Below, in pieces: positions 32,440-40,527 of a DNA stretch of 41,791 nucleotides. The stretch spans positions 1-41,791 of the forward strand of contig CAYGZQ010000033.1 of NCBI GenBank assembly GCA_964354375.1, written 5' to 3'. Numbering within the stretch: position 1 is the first letter of the stretch; every line of letters begins with the position of its first letter. This stretch comes from CAYGZQ01 sp964354375 [NCBI: uncultured Planctomycetota bacterium]. GTDB lineage: Bacteria > JAJVIF01 > JAPKYR01. Both the position numbers and the translations under genes were made by a program. The notes below the pieces were generated by a model. It searched no databases. It was given only the letters and a program-made list of their open reading frames with translations, and was not told the DNA's origin.

Positions 32440-34581
32440 TCAGAATCGATGCATCCCCGGCGGCAAGCTGTAACCTATCAGTGAGATTCCCTGCGCGAGG
32501 CTCCCGAACTGATCGACCATGATGAAAAACGCGTCGTGCTTCCCTTCCGACGTGAACTTCAGAGAACCCACACCCGGGTCCAGATCGGTCTCGCCCTCGA
32601 ACCAGCCTCCGATGCAGAGGTCCCCCGACGAACTGGCGGCGATGCAAACTGCGGCATCATTGCCCGGGCCGCCCCATGTCCTTGCACCCATGAATGCGCC
32701 CGAGGAGTCCAGCCTGACCACGAAAGAATCCGATCCGCCGGACGATTCAGCCAGATAGCTGTCCTTGCCGGGATCGAAGTCGGCGTTGAGTGTGAACGAG
32801 CCGGCGGCATAGACATCGCCGGAGCGGTCGGTGCAGACGGCGTCTGCCGTGTCGGCACCCGGTCCTCCCCATGATAGTGCCCACTGGGTCGTATCCGATT
32901 CGTCGAATTTCATCAGGAAGACATCGGAGTCTCCGACCGAGTTGATGAAATGGTCGGCCGCGCCGGGATCGAAGTCCGCTGTGCCCGCGAAGTGTCCCAG
33001 GACATAAGTATTGCCGCTCTTGTCGACACTCAATGCGCACGCTGAGGTCCAGCCGGTTCCTCCCCAGGACTTGCCCCACTGGTAGTTGCCCGAGGGAGTT
33101 ATCTCGATGAGAAACGCATCCTGGTCGCCCGCGGCGGAGCGGATGTCGGTCTGGGTGCCGGGATCGAGGTCGGCCGATTCCTTGAACGAGCCTGCGACAA
33201 GCGCATTGCCGAAGCTGTCGACAGCGACATCATTGGCTGCGTCCCAGCCCTCGCCTCCCCAGGTCCGGGCCCACTGGAATTCACCTGCTGAGTCAAGCTT
33301 GACGAGATAGGGATCACCGCCTCCGCTCGGGACATGGGTGTCGTCATTAAGGCCGGGATCGAGGTCGATTGCCCGCGCGAAATGTCCGATGATGTACATG
33401 TCGCCTGCGCCGTCGATTTCAGCCTTGACAGGCCGCGGCGTGAAGTCCTCGCGATTGCCCCATGACCTTGCCCATTGATAATTGCCGTCCAGATCAAGTT
33501 TCAGGACGAAGGAGCCTGACCATTCCGGATGCATATCGGTTTCGGGACCGGGATTGAGATCGGCGTCGCCCTGGAAATAGCCCGTGACACAGGCGGAGTC
33601 TGAGCCGTCCGCGACGATCCCGGTGGCGGAATCCCGTCCCCGACCTCCCCAGGTTTTCGCCCACTGAAATTCGCCCGACGAGCTCAGCTTGATGACATAA
33701 GCGTCGGTGGAGCCCTGCGAAGTGCGGGAATCGGCGTCGACTGATGGATTCAGATCGGCGGCATTGCTGAAGGCGCCGACAAGATATATGTTCCCGTCGC
33801 CGTCGAGGGCAACGTCTTCTACTGAGTCGTCATCCGAACCGCCCCAGCTCCATGAGGATTGAATGCCGGCATATTCGACATGGGCCAAAGCCGGATCGGG
33901 TAGGTCCAGAAGCGACGGCCAGGGCTCGGAGGCTGTTTCCCCGTCAACGGTGGATTGCTGGACCGCCGATCCCTGGTTGTCCGGCTGGGATTCGGAGGTG
34001 GAGGAATCGGCTCCGCTTGCGGAAGGTTGATGGGGTGCGTTGAGAGCGAGCCCGATGATCACGGCCAACATCGATAGCGCGAGGAAGACGATCGCGGGCA
34101 GCAGCCACCTCGTTCTCCACCATCGCGACCGCCGCCGGGCGGTTAGTCCGGAAATCCTGCCGGGCTTGGCGACATATGCGACCAGCCTCTCGACCATCGC
34201 ATCGTAGTACGTGTGCGACCAGTGGATCGCGTTATACCGCGGCAGCTCGGCTATGTCGGGCGGGAGATCGGATTCGGGCGGGAACTCGAAGCCTTCGCAG
34301 AACAGGGGGATTATGTTGCGCTGATGTCTGATCGCATGACTGATCTCTCTGCGAAGCCAGTCATTCTCGTCCGCGCACAGGTCCAGACATCCCGGAGACA
34401 GTATCAGGATGAAATTGGGGGAATTCCGGATTTCGGTCAGAAGGCGGTCGTCGAAGTAGTGCGATCCCAGGTCGTCGACATCGAGAAAAACGTCGAACCC
34501 GTGTCGCTCCAGCTCGGCGCGGACGGCGCGGGCAATCTCGGAGCCGCCTTCCCGACGATAGCTTATGAAGACATCCCTCAC
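32440..34581 (-). CDS. TIR - membrane helix - SBBP beta-propeller receptor-like protein
   Basis: This 713-aa protein starts at a GTG preceded by GGAG. The TIR domain (1-138; DVFISYRREGGSE, FLDVDDLGSHYFDD, LSPGCLDLC) is close to that of the 31032 gene, with E79 in NDWLRREI as putative catalytic Glu. A very basic RRRSRWWRTRW precedes the transmembrane helix (~159-181). From ~240 to 700 there are seven ~65-residue repeats with the signature W-x-WGG, GNxYxxGxF, ADxDPG, typical of SBBP beta-propeller repeats; seven repeats suit a seven-bladed propeller outside the membrane. Part of the three-gene TIR operon. Confidence 0.87.
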   Translation of the reverse strand: MRDVFISYRREGGSEIARAVRAELERHGFDVFLDVDDLGSHYFDDRLLTEIRNSPNFILILSPGCLDLCADENDWLRREISHAIRHQRNIIPLFCEGFEFPPESDLPPDIAELPRYNAIHWSHTYYDAMVERLVAYVAKPGRISGLTARRRSRWWRTRWLLPAIVFLALSMLAVIIGLALNAPHQPSASGADSSTSESQPDNQGSAVQQSTVDGETASEPWPSLLDLPDPALAHVEYAGIQSSWSWGGSDDDSVEDVALDGDGNIYLVGAFSNAADLNPSVDADSRTSQGSTDAYVIKLSSSGEFQWAKTWGGRGRDSATGIVADGSDSACVTGYFQGDADLNPGPETDMHPEWSGSFVLKLDLDGNYQWARSWGNREDFTPRPVKAEIDGAGDMYIIGHFARAIDLDPGLNDDTHVPSGGGDPYLVKLDSAGEFQWARTWGGEGWDAANDVAVDSFGNALVAGSFKESADLDPGTQTDIRSAAGDQDAFLIEITPSGNYQWGKSWGGTGWTSACALSVDKSGNTYVLGHFAGTADFDPGAADHFINSVGDSDVFLMKFDESDTTQWALSWGGPGADTADAVCTDRSGDVYAAGSFTLNADFDPGKDSYLAESSGGSDSFVVRLDSSGAFMGARTWGGPGNDAAVCIAASSSGDLCIGGWFEGETDLDPGVGSLKFTSEGKHDAFFIMVDQFGSLAQGISLIGYSLPPGMHRF

Positions 34582-34705
34582 CTGCAGACTCCTCGGCTGT
34601 TGCCGCAGGTCGACGGTCGTCGCCTTGTTGCGATGCAGCGCATTGTAGCATGAAGGAGGCGCGCGTTTCCTGCCGCCTCAAGGCTGGGCCGGACAAGGGT
34701 GCGCC

Positions 34706-36499
34706 TCACCACCGGATCAGATTCCCGTTGCCGGTGACGACAATGAGGTAGCCTGACGATTCCCCCTGTGCTGCGCGTTCCAGAACGCCGCGACCCGGAT
34801 CCAGGTCCGTCGTCCCCTCGAAACTCCCCACGACGTAAAGTCTGCCGGAGTCGACGCTGCAAATCCCGTTTGCGCTCTCCCAATCTGTAACGCCCCAGTT
34901 GAGCGCCCATTTGAATGAGCCGTTGGAATCGAGTTTCATCAGGTAGGAGTCAAAACCGGTCTGTGAGGTGAACTGACGCGTGCGCGGGCCCGGACAGAGG
35001 TCCGCTGTTTCACAAAATCGGCCGACGGTGAAAACGCCCCCCGACCTGTCTGCGGCGACGCCGCACGCCTCGTCAAAGTCTTCCCCTCCCCAGGTTGCCG
35101 TCCATTGATGTGCGAGCGAAGAGTCGAATTTGGACACATACGCATCCCCTAATGTCCAAGACACATCGGCATCCCCTGATCTCACTGCCTCGTGCGATTC
35201 CTCGCCCGCTCCAGGGTCGAAATCCACTTCGCCCGCGAAGGAGCCCGCTACATAGATGTTGCCCGACCGGTCCAGGCACACACCAGAGGCGAAGTCTCCG
35301 TCTTTTCCGCCCCAGTACATCCCCCGCTGATACGCAAATGAAGCATCAAGCATGACAAGCGCGGCATCGGTTTCGTGTGAAGTGAAGTTGGCGACGGACG
35401 GGCCGGGGTCGAAGTCAACATCCCGCGAGAAATCCGCCGCAAGATAGACGTTGCCTGCGTTGTCCAGCGCGATTCCGTTGACGCGGAGTTCCCTGGACTG
35501 CCACACTATGTGGTTCAGCAGCCTGCCCGATGAGTCGAGCTTGATGAGATACGATGCGACACCATCGTCGGGAGTGACCTCGCATGTTCCCGGGCCCGGG
35601 TCCAGCTCACCGGATCCTATGATGCGTCCGACGACATATATGTTCCCGGCTGAGTCAACCGTGACGCCCAGGGCCGAGTCCCCTCCGCTCTCATCATCGA
35701 CCCCCCCCCATGTACTCGCCCAGAGGAGTTCCCCGGACGGTCCGAGCTTGGCGATGCAGGCATCCGATTCGCCGTGCGAGCGGAGTTCGTCCGCATTCCC
35801 GGCCGGGTCCGGATTCGTGCCGCCGGAGAAAGGTCCGACAATGTAGATGCACCCGCTCTTGTCCACGTGAACCCCTGATGCGACGGTCTGTCCCTTGCCT
35901 CCCCAGACGAGGACGGCCGGCCCTCGGACTCCGCCGCGCCCATTCGGGGCCGGAGTATTGAGCATTCGCCTCGCAATCAGAACAGCCAAAACGCCGAGCT
36001 CGACAACCAGAAGACCGATCACGAGCAGGAAGACGAGACGCCTGTCGATACCTGTGCGTCGGCGGCCCCGGACCGGTCCGGATTTCGCCGGAAGTCCGAG
36101 CACGGTGTCGATCATCGCGTCGAGATAGGGCTGGGACCACGCGACGGTCCGGAGCGCAGAAAAGCCGGCAAGGTCGCGCGGAAGATCTCTCGCAGGGGGG
36201 ATGAGAACCCCGTCCTTCAATACGATGACTACTCTCTTCTTGAGTCCGAGCACGCAGCCAAGCTCACGACTTAACCTGCTGTTCTCGTCGGATAGACGGC
36301 TCAATGCGCCCGGGGTCAGGATGACAACGACACTTGCCGCTTTCGCGATCTCCTCTGCGATCACGCCGGAGAACTGGTCGGGCTGGGGAGCATCGACATC
36401 GGGGAATGACCTCAGGTTGCGGCGACCCAGAGCGGCCTGAACCGATCGGGCGGCCTCCGCTTCATCGGGATGGGTGTAGCTTATGAAGACATCGGCCAC
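34706..36499 (-). CDS. TIR - membrane helix - SBBP beta-propeller protein with G9 tract
   Basis: This 597-aa protein starts at a GTG preceded by GGGGA. Its TIR domain is more diverged (DVFISYTHPDEAE, FPDVDAPQPDQF, LTPGALSRL), but it keeps a Glu at the matching place (E79 in SRLSREL). RRRTGIDRR leads into the transmembrane helix (~154-176). About six SBBP-type repeats fill 190-590. The codons for W264-G-G-V are TGG GGG GGG GTC, so nine Gs occur in a row (35701-35709). Slippage there would truncate the propeller but leave TIR and the membrane helix. It is the first gene of the three, with a 124-nt gap to the next. Confidence 0.85.
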   Translation of the reverse strand: MADVFISYTHPDEAEAARSVQAALGRRNLRSFPDVDAPQPDQFSGVIAEEIAKAASVVVILTPGALSRLSDENSRLSRELGCVLGLKKRVVIVLKDGVLIPPARDLPRDLAGFSALRTVAWSQPYLDAMIDTVLGLPAKSGPVRGRRRTGIDRRLVFLLVIGLLVVELGVLAVLIARRMLNTPAPNGRGGVRGPAVLVWGGKGQTVASGVHVDKSGCIYIVGPFSGGTNPDPAGNADELRSHGESDACIAKLGPSGELLWASTWGGVDDESGGDSALGVTVDSAGNIYVVGRIIGSGELDPGPGTCEVTPDDGVASYLIKLDSSGRLLNHIVWQSRELRVNGIALDNAGNVYLAADFSRDVDFDPGPSVANFTSHETDAALVMLDASFAYQRGMYWGGKDGDFASGVCLDRSGNIYVAGSFAGEVDFDPGAGEESHEAVRSGDADVSWTLGDAYVSKFDSSLAHQWTATWGGEDFDEACGVAADRSGGVFTVGRFCETADLCPGPRTRQFTSQTGFDSYLMKLDSNGSFKWALNWGVTDWESANGICSVDSGRLYVVGSFEGTTDLDPGRGVLERAAQGESSGYLIVVTGNGNLIRW

Positions 36500-36652
36500 A
36501 GGCGAGTCCCCGGCGATGATGTCTCATTTGTTGCTGTGTTTGTCATAGGCCCTATTGGGGCATGGCATGCCGTGCCCACGAGGATGATAGTTGAGAATGG
36601 AGCGGACATTCAATCGTGGGACCGGATTTCTCCGATGTGAATGCAGATGCTA

Positions 36653-36681
36653 TTGCGAATTGAACCGGCTATCGATACGAT
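36653..36681 (+). promoter_or_regulatory. Sigma-70-type promoter of cysS
   Basis: TTGCGA (36653-36658) and TACGAT (36676-36681) are 17 bp apart. The leader would be ~43 nt, too short for a T-box. Confidence 0.5.
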
Positions 36682-36730
36682 TAGTCTGGACCAGTCACGT
36701 GAGAGACCGGGCAGAACCGTAGGTGAGACC

Positions 36731-38386
36731 ATGGACAAGTTTCCCTGGGGCACGCAGCCCCCGATCAGGATTCATAACTCGATGACGCGTCGCGAGGAGA
36801 CATTCCCGTGTGTCGAAGAGCACCCAGAGGTCTCGATCTACGTCTGCGGTCCCACCACCTACCAGTTCGTGCACGTCGGCAACATGCGGAATCCGGTTCT
36901 GTACGATGTCATTCGAAGAGTATTCCGGGCGCATGGCTACCGTGTCAGGTTCGTCACCAACTTCACCGACATCGACGACAAGATGATCCAGGAAGCCCGC
37001 AAGGTCGGGGAGAAGGATCCGATTCAGCTCTCCGCACGCTTTGTCCACGAATACTACACCGATCTCTTCGGCCTTGGGGTCGAGCCGGCCGACTTTTTCC
37101 CCAAGGTGAGCAGCCATATCCCGGATATCATCGACTACGTCAAGCTCATCATGCAGAAGAACCACGCGTATGTCGGCGCGGACGGAAGCGTGTACTTCGA
37201 CGTCAAATCCTATCCCGAGTACCTGAAGCTCTCGGGTCACAGCATGGACAAGTTGCTTGAGAACATCACTCAAGGCGAGGAAGTCGAGGCTAAGAGGGAC
37301 CCCAGGGATTTCGCTCTCTGGAAGGCCGGAAAACCGGGAGAGCCGGAATGGGAATTCCGTCAGACCGAGGAGGAGATCCAAAGATTCGGGAAGGTGGCGG
37401 ACGGCAGGCCGGGCTGGCACATCGAATGCTCGGTCATGAGTGCGAAATACCTGGGCCCGAGCTTCGACATCCATGGAGGCGGCAAGGAGCTGAAATTCCC
37501 GCATCATGAGAACGAGCTCGCCCAGGCCAGGTGCGGCCATCCCGAGGCCGATTTCGCCCGTATCTGGATTCATAACGAGTGGGTTATGCTCCCGGGGGGC
37601 GAGAAGATGGCGAAAAGCGGCACGAGTGTCCTTATACGGGACGTGCTGAAGCGGAACGATCCGGAGGTCGTGAGGCTTTTCCTGCTGTCCGCCCAGTATC
37701 GCAAGCCGATTGAATTCTCGCAGGAGAAACTTGATGAGCTGGCAAAGGCGAAGGCGAAGATCATTGAGACCTTCTCTCGCCTTGTTGAATTTCTCGGGTG
37801 GCGCTCCGAGGAGCGAAAGGAGAACTGGCTTCAGATCTGGCGTCAAATGGACTTGAAGCACCGGTACGACGTGGACGTATTCGCGACGCGGATGTCGGAG
37901 GGGGTGCCTGCGGAGGAGCTGGTAGAGCACGGCTACACGCCTGCGGAAAGGCTTGTGGACGCCGCGAGGGTGGCGCTCTATCGCGCTCACCAGCACCTTG
38001 CAGCCGACTTCAACACTCAGGGGGCGATCGGAGAGCTGTTCCAGCTCGTGAATCGAGTGAACGCGTACCTTGCAGAGATGTCGAGCGGGGACCCCGACCA
38101 CTTCGATGCGGCGAATGTCGCGCTGGGATCGATCGCCTATTTGTGCGACCTTCTGGGGATACTCGCCCGGGAGCGTCGCAGTCTTTACGAGACCGAGGAG
38201 ACCCGTCGGGAAGCGCTCAAGGGCGGCGGCGATGCGGCGAAACTTGCGGATGTGCTTCTGAAGGTTCGGGAAATCGCGAGGGCCGAGAAGGATTTCGGTC
38301 TGGCCGACAGGATCAGGGATGACCTTGCCGCGATCGGGGCCGAGGTCAGGGATTCGCCCGAGGGTCCGAAAATAGTGTGGAAATAG
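36731..38386 (+). CDS. cysS: Cysteinyl-tRNA synthetase
   Basis: This 551-aa class I synthetase charges tRNA-Cys. The zinc-binding and substrate region [15 protein letters not shown] contains the HIGH-equivalent HVGN; ECSVMS and PHHENE supply the other zinc ligands. The ATP loop is KMAKS (KMSKS variant). ATG 36731 follows AGGTGAG; an open frame continues upstream to 36641 but lacks homology. The protein is ~90 residues longer than E. coli CysRS (461 aa); part of this is an insertion around residues 353-412 before the DFNT motif. It lies divergent from the TIR cluster and directly precedes tRNA-Leu. Confidence 0.95.
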   Translation: MDKFPWGTQPPIRIHNSMTRREETFPCVEEHPEVSIYVCGPTTYQFVHVGNMRNPVLYDVIRRVFRAHGYRVRFVTNFTDIDDKMIQEARKVGEKDPIQLSARFVHEYYTDLFGLGVEPADFFPKVSSHIPDIIDYVKLIMQKNHAYVGADGSVYFDVKSYPEYLKLSGHSMDKLLENITQGEEVEAKRDPRDFALWKAGKPGEPEWEFRQTEEEIQRFGKVADGRPGWHIECSVMSAKYLGPSFDIHGGGKELKFPHHENELAQARCGHPEADFARIWIHNEWVMLPGGEKMAKSGTSVLIRDVLKRNDPEVVRLFLLSAQYRKPIEFSQEKLDELAKAKAKIIETFSRLVEFLGWRSEERKENWLQIWRQMDLKHRYDVDVFATRMSEGVPAEELVEHGYTPAERLVDAARVALYRAHQHLAADFNTQGAIGELFQLVNRVNAYLAEMSSGDPDHFDAANVALGSIAYLCDLLGILARERRSLYETEETRREALKGGGDAAKLADVLLKVREIARAEKDFGLADRIRDDLAAIGAEVRDSPEGPKIVWK

Positions 38387-38394
38387 CCGGGCAT

Positions 38395-38475
38395 GCGCGA
38401 GTGGCGGAATGGCAGACGCGCTAGATTTAGGATCTAGTGCCGCAAGGCGTGGGGGTTCAAGTCCCCCCTCGCGCA
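38395..38475 (+). tRNA. tRNA-Leu (anticodon UAG)
   Basis: The acceptor stem GCGCGAG pairs with CTCGCGC, followed by discriminator A. The anticodon stem CTAGA/TCTAG surrounds the loop TTTAGGA, giving anticodon TAG (UAG), which reads CUA-family leucine codons. A long variable arm (GTGCCGCAAGGCGT region) marks a class II tRNA. The T arm is GGGGGTTCAAGTCCCCC. CCA is not encoded; five Ts follow, probably ending transcription. Confidence 0.96.
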
Positions 38476-38685
38476 TTTTTGGACCTGGGAAGGGAGTGAA
38501 CTGGTATTCTCGAAGAATGTCCGAACTGGGCTCTTGCGCAATCCGGGGACAGGGTGGTAAACTCAGTCAAGAGTCTCACGGTCCATCTCATACCATTATT
38601 GAACCCGGAACGTGAGGTTGGTATCTCAAGAGCTAGAGAAGCGAGCCGTCTGGTCCGGCGTTGCAGAAATCGAAATGCTGGCAGC
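38476..38685. other. Intergenic stretch after tRNA-Leu, no gene seen
   Basis: Between the tRNA and the next promoter I see no convincing gene. There is a small palindrome ATTCT-CGA-AGAAT at 38506-38518 and nothing matching a known RNA. Confidence 0.4.
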
Positions 38686-38715
38686 TTGACAAGCCGATGA
38701 CCTGACCGTTATAAT
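38686..38715 (+). promoter_or_regulatory. Consensus sigma-70 promoter of the first pilin-like gene
   Basis: Perfect TTGACA (38686-38691) and perfect TATAAT (38710-38715) are 18 bp apart, one of the strongest promoter matches in the window. Transcription near 38722 would give a leader of ~335 nt before the GTG at 39058. No open frame with a ribosome binding site is evident in between. Confidence 0.8.
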
Positions 38716-38950
38716 CCCGATACGTTATCTTTCATAAGAATGCCTTCAACACAGAGCTAGCAGAAGGGTTATCGGGAAGCGAACAAGCTGTTGGAAAGAA
38801 CATTTCGAGGTAGGTATTCAGGCCGGTTTTCATTCTATTATCCCCGCATTATCCGCCTGTCACCCTCGACGAAGCTTGGAGACCCGAGCGGTTGTCGGTA
38901 TCAACCCACAAACAAGGTCATTGTGTTTCATTTCCAGATAGAAGGGGAAA

Positions 38951-39050
38951 GGATACGAAATCATAATTTCATATCCTGGAACCCGATAGGGATTCAGGGG
39001 GATGCAGAGGAACAGTAGCCTTACTAAATCCTGTGCTGGAAAGGAGGTGC
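38951..39050 (+). promoter_or_regulatory. Structured 5' leader of pilin-like gene 1
   Basis: Hairpin A spans 38951-38976: GGATA-c-GAAAT, loop CATA, ATTTC-a-TATCC. It is followed by TGGAA. After ~45 nt comes hairpin B (CAGTA 39013-39017 with TGCTG 39034-39038), whose loop contains CTTACTAAA (39020-39028). AAAGGAGGTGC (39040-39050) follows directly and holds the ribosome binding site. The same plan occurs before pilin-like gene 2 with different stem sequences. Function unknown; ligand-responsive or protein-binding control of translation is possible. Confidence 0.5.
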
Positions 39051-39057
39051 AATTATA

Positions 39058-40254
39058 GTGAAGCACAACAGCAAGAATGAACTCGGTTTTACCCTCATCG
39101 AGCTGCTGGTGGTTATTGTCATCATCGGCATTCTGGCCGCGATCGCCTTGCCGAACTTCATCAAGGCCCGTAACAAGGCCCGTGAAGCGGAGGTCAAGTC
39201 GAACATCCACGCCATTCAGATCGCTCTGGAGCGGTATGCTGTCGACAGCGGAGGCATCTACCCACCGTTCGTGGTGGGCGCTGAGCGTGACAGCAACATC
39301 ATCAAATGCTCTATCGATCTGGGCGGCAACGGGGTCAGCCAGTTCCCGGTGTATGGTATGACTCCATTTGCCAAGACGACGGATCCGTTGAAGGAGGTCG
39401 GCCCGGAGCATCTGAGGATGCTCATGGACCCGCTGATCCAGTTCGGCTATCTGTCGGAGTACCCGGTGAATCCTTTCGCCAGGCGCGATACCGGCATGTG
39501 GAACTCGTCCAGCATCAACAAGACTGGCATGACCGGCGTGTACCCCTACGGTGGCCAGCATGGTGACAAGATGTTCGATCTCGGGTTCGGATGGGGTGAC
39601 ACCCCGGAGACCGACTTCGTACTCTATACCACCGAGTCAATCGAGGAGAACCAGTCCCAGAGTTCCGGCGGCACAGTGTTCAGCGATCCTGACCTGGACT
39701 CGCCCGGCAATTTCTACTACCACCCGATGTTCAACGACATGATCCCGGTCTATTTCCACTATGCGGCCAACTACGGCGCAGTGGAGCTGGGCATTCTGGA
39801 TTGGTACCAGTACGGTATCACGTCGGATGAGGTCGCGGGGTACATGCTGTACGGTTACGGCGCCGCAGGCGATCGTGACAGCCTGGTTGAGGGCGGTCTT
39901 GACTACTTCAACCGGATGCCCGAGCGCGACGCTCTTCCCCCGTACAAGGACTCAGACGGGAACGATATCCCGAACCAGATTGAGACCTTCCCGATCGGAG
40001 TGGTCATCGATACTTCGGTCGGTGCCGGCAACAAGCTGCAGTTAAGGGTCGAGACCACCGGCTATCCGTCCCAGGAGTTCGATCCCTGGACCGGTTCCTA
40101 TGCCGACGGTATTCATCCCGATAACCCCAACGTTATCGACGAGTACCGGAAGTCGGGAGCCGACGGTGTCTTGGACTGGGTCATCATCGAGGTCTCTTCG
40201 GGTGTCGATGTCAAGTCGGACACCGTGAAGGATCAGCTCCAGTTCGCCACCTGA
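39058..40254 (+). CDS. Large prepilin-like (GspG-type) protein 1
   Basis: This 398-aa protein starts at a GTG after an excellent AAGGAGGT. It has a type IV prepilin signal: a short basic leader ending G10, cleaved before FTLIELLVVIVIIGILAAIALPNF (seen from residue 11 on) with Glu at +5. The conserved helix continues as KARNKAREAEVKSNIHAIQ and IALERYAVDSGGIYPP. The C-terminal ~310 residues are unusually long compared with ~140 in GspG or PilA. They are rich in Tyr, Gly, Asp and Pro and probably form a large exposed head domain. Secretion-system pseudopilin or surface filament subunit are both possible. The paralogue is 273 nt downstream. Confidence 0.88.
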   Translation: MKHNSKNELGFTLIELLVVIVIIGILAAIALPNFIKARNKAREAEVKSNIHAIQIALERYAVDSGGIYPPFVVGAERDSNIIKCSIDLGGNGVSQFPVYGMTPFAKTTDPLKEVGPEHLRMLMDPLIQFGYLSEYPVNPFARRDTGMWNSSSINKTGMTGVYPYGGQHGDKMFDLGFGWGDTPETDFVLYTTESIEENQSQSSGGTVFSDPDLDSPGNFYYHPMFNDMIPVYFHYAANYGAVELGILDWYQYGITSDEVAGYMLYGYGAAGDRDSLVEGGLDYFNRMPERDALPPYKDSDGNDIPNQIETFPIGVVIDTSVGAGNKLQLRVETTGYPSQEFDPWTGSYADGIHPDNPNVIDEYRKSGADGVLDWVIIEVSSGVDVKSDTVKDQLQFAT

Positions 40255-40279
40255 TGTGGACGGACCGGGGATCGATGTA

Positions 40280-40309
40280 TTGACATCACTCTAGGGGTAA
40301 TCACATAAA
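40280..40309 (+). promoter_or_regulatory. Possible promoter of the second pilin-like gene
   Basis: A perfect TTGACA (40280-40285) is followed after 18 bp by CATAAA (40304-40309), a weaker -10. Leader ~210 nt. Read-through from gene 1 is also possible. Confidence 0.4.
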
Positions 40310-40417
40310 CGGCTCGGGACGAGAAGCAGTAATCCCGTGAGACCGAAGGGCAGAGTTCATAGAATATTTATCCGATCTTTATATCATAGCGCCTTTCGGA
40401 CCAGCGGAATCCGAGCC

Positions 40418-40516
40418 GGGTTTTGAGAGAACCTTGAAACCCTGGAAAATCGAGCGGGGACAGCTGACGGCCCAGACCGGCTCTCAGCTTACTAAACCTG
40501 GTCTGAAAGGAGGTGC
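40418..40516 (+). promoter_or_regulatory. Structured 5' leader of pilin-like gene 2
   Basis: Hairpin A' pairs GGGTTT (40418-40423) with AAACCC (40437-40442) and is followed by TGGAA. After ~47 nt comes hairpin B', CAGACC (40473-40478) with GGTCTG (40500-40505), whose loop holds CTTACTAAA (40488-40496). AAAGGAGGTGC (40506-40516) follows. Stem bases differ from those before gene 1, while the unpaired blocks and spacing are kept. Confidence 0.5.
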
Positions 40517-40527
40517 GTCCGAGCACG

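Noticed and set aside
36682-36730. T-box leader for cysS
   Set aside because: The predicted leader is only ~43 nt and has no T-box sequence; no T-box sequence was seen before gltX either.
36695-38476. A 593-codon frame on the minus strand opposite cysS
   Set aside because: It runs through the tRNA-Leu gene and mirrors cysS. cysS has all synthetase motifs.
40311-40345. GGGACGAGAAGC, reminiscent of the GEMM-I (c-di-GMP) core GGGACGCAAAGC
   Set aside because: The GNRA hairpin before it and the downstream tetraloop receptor are missing, and two core bases differ.
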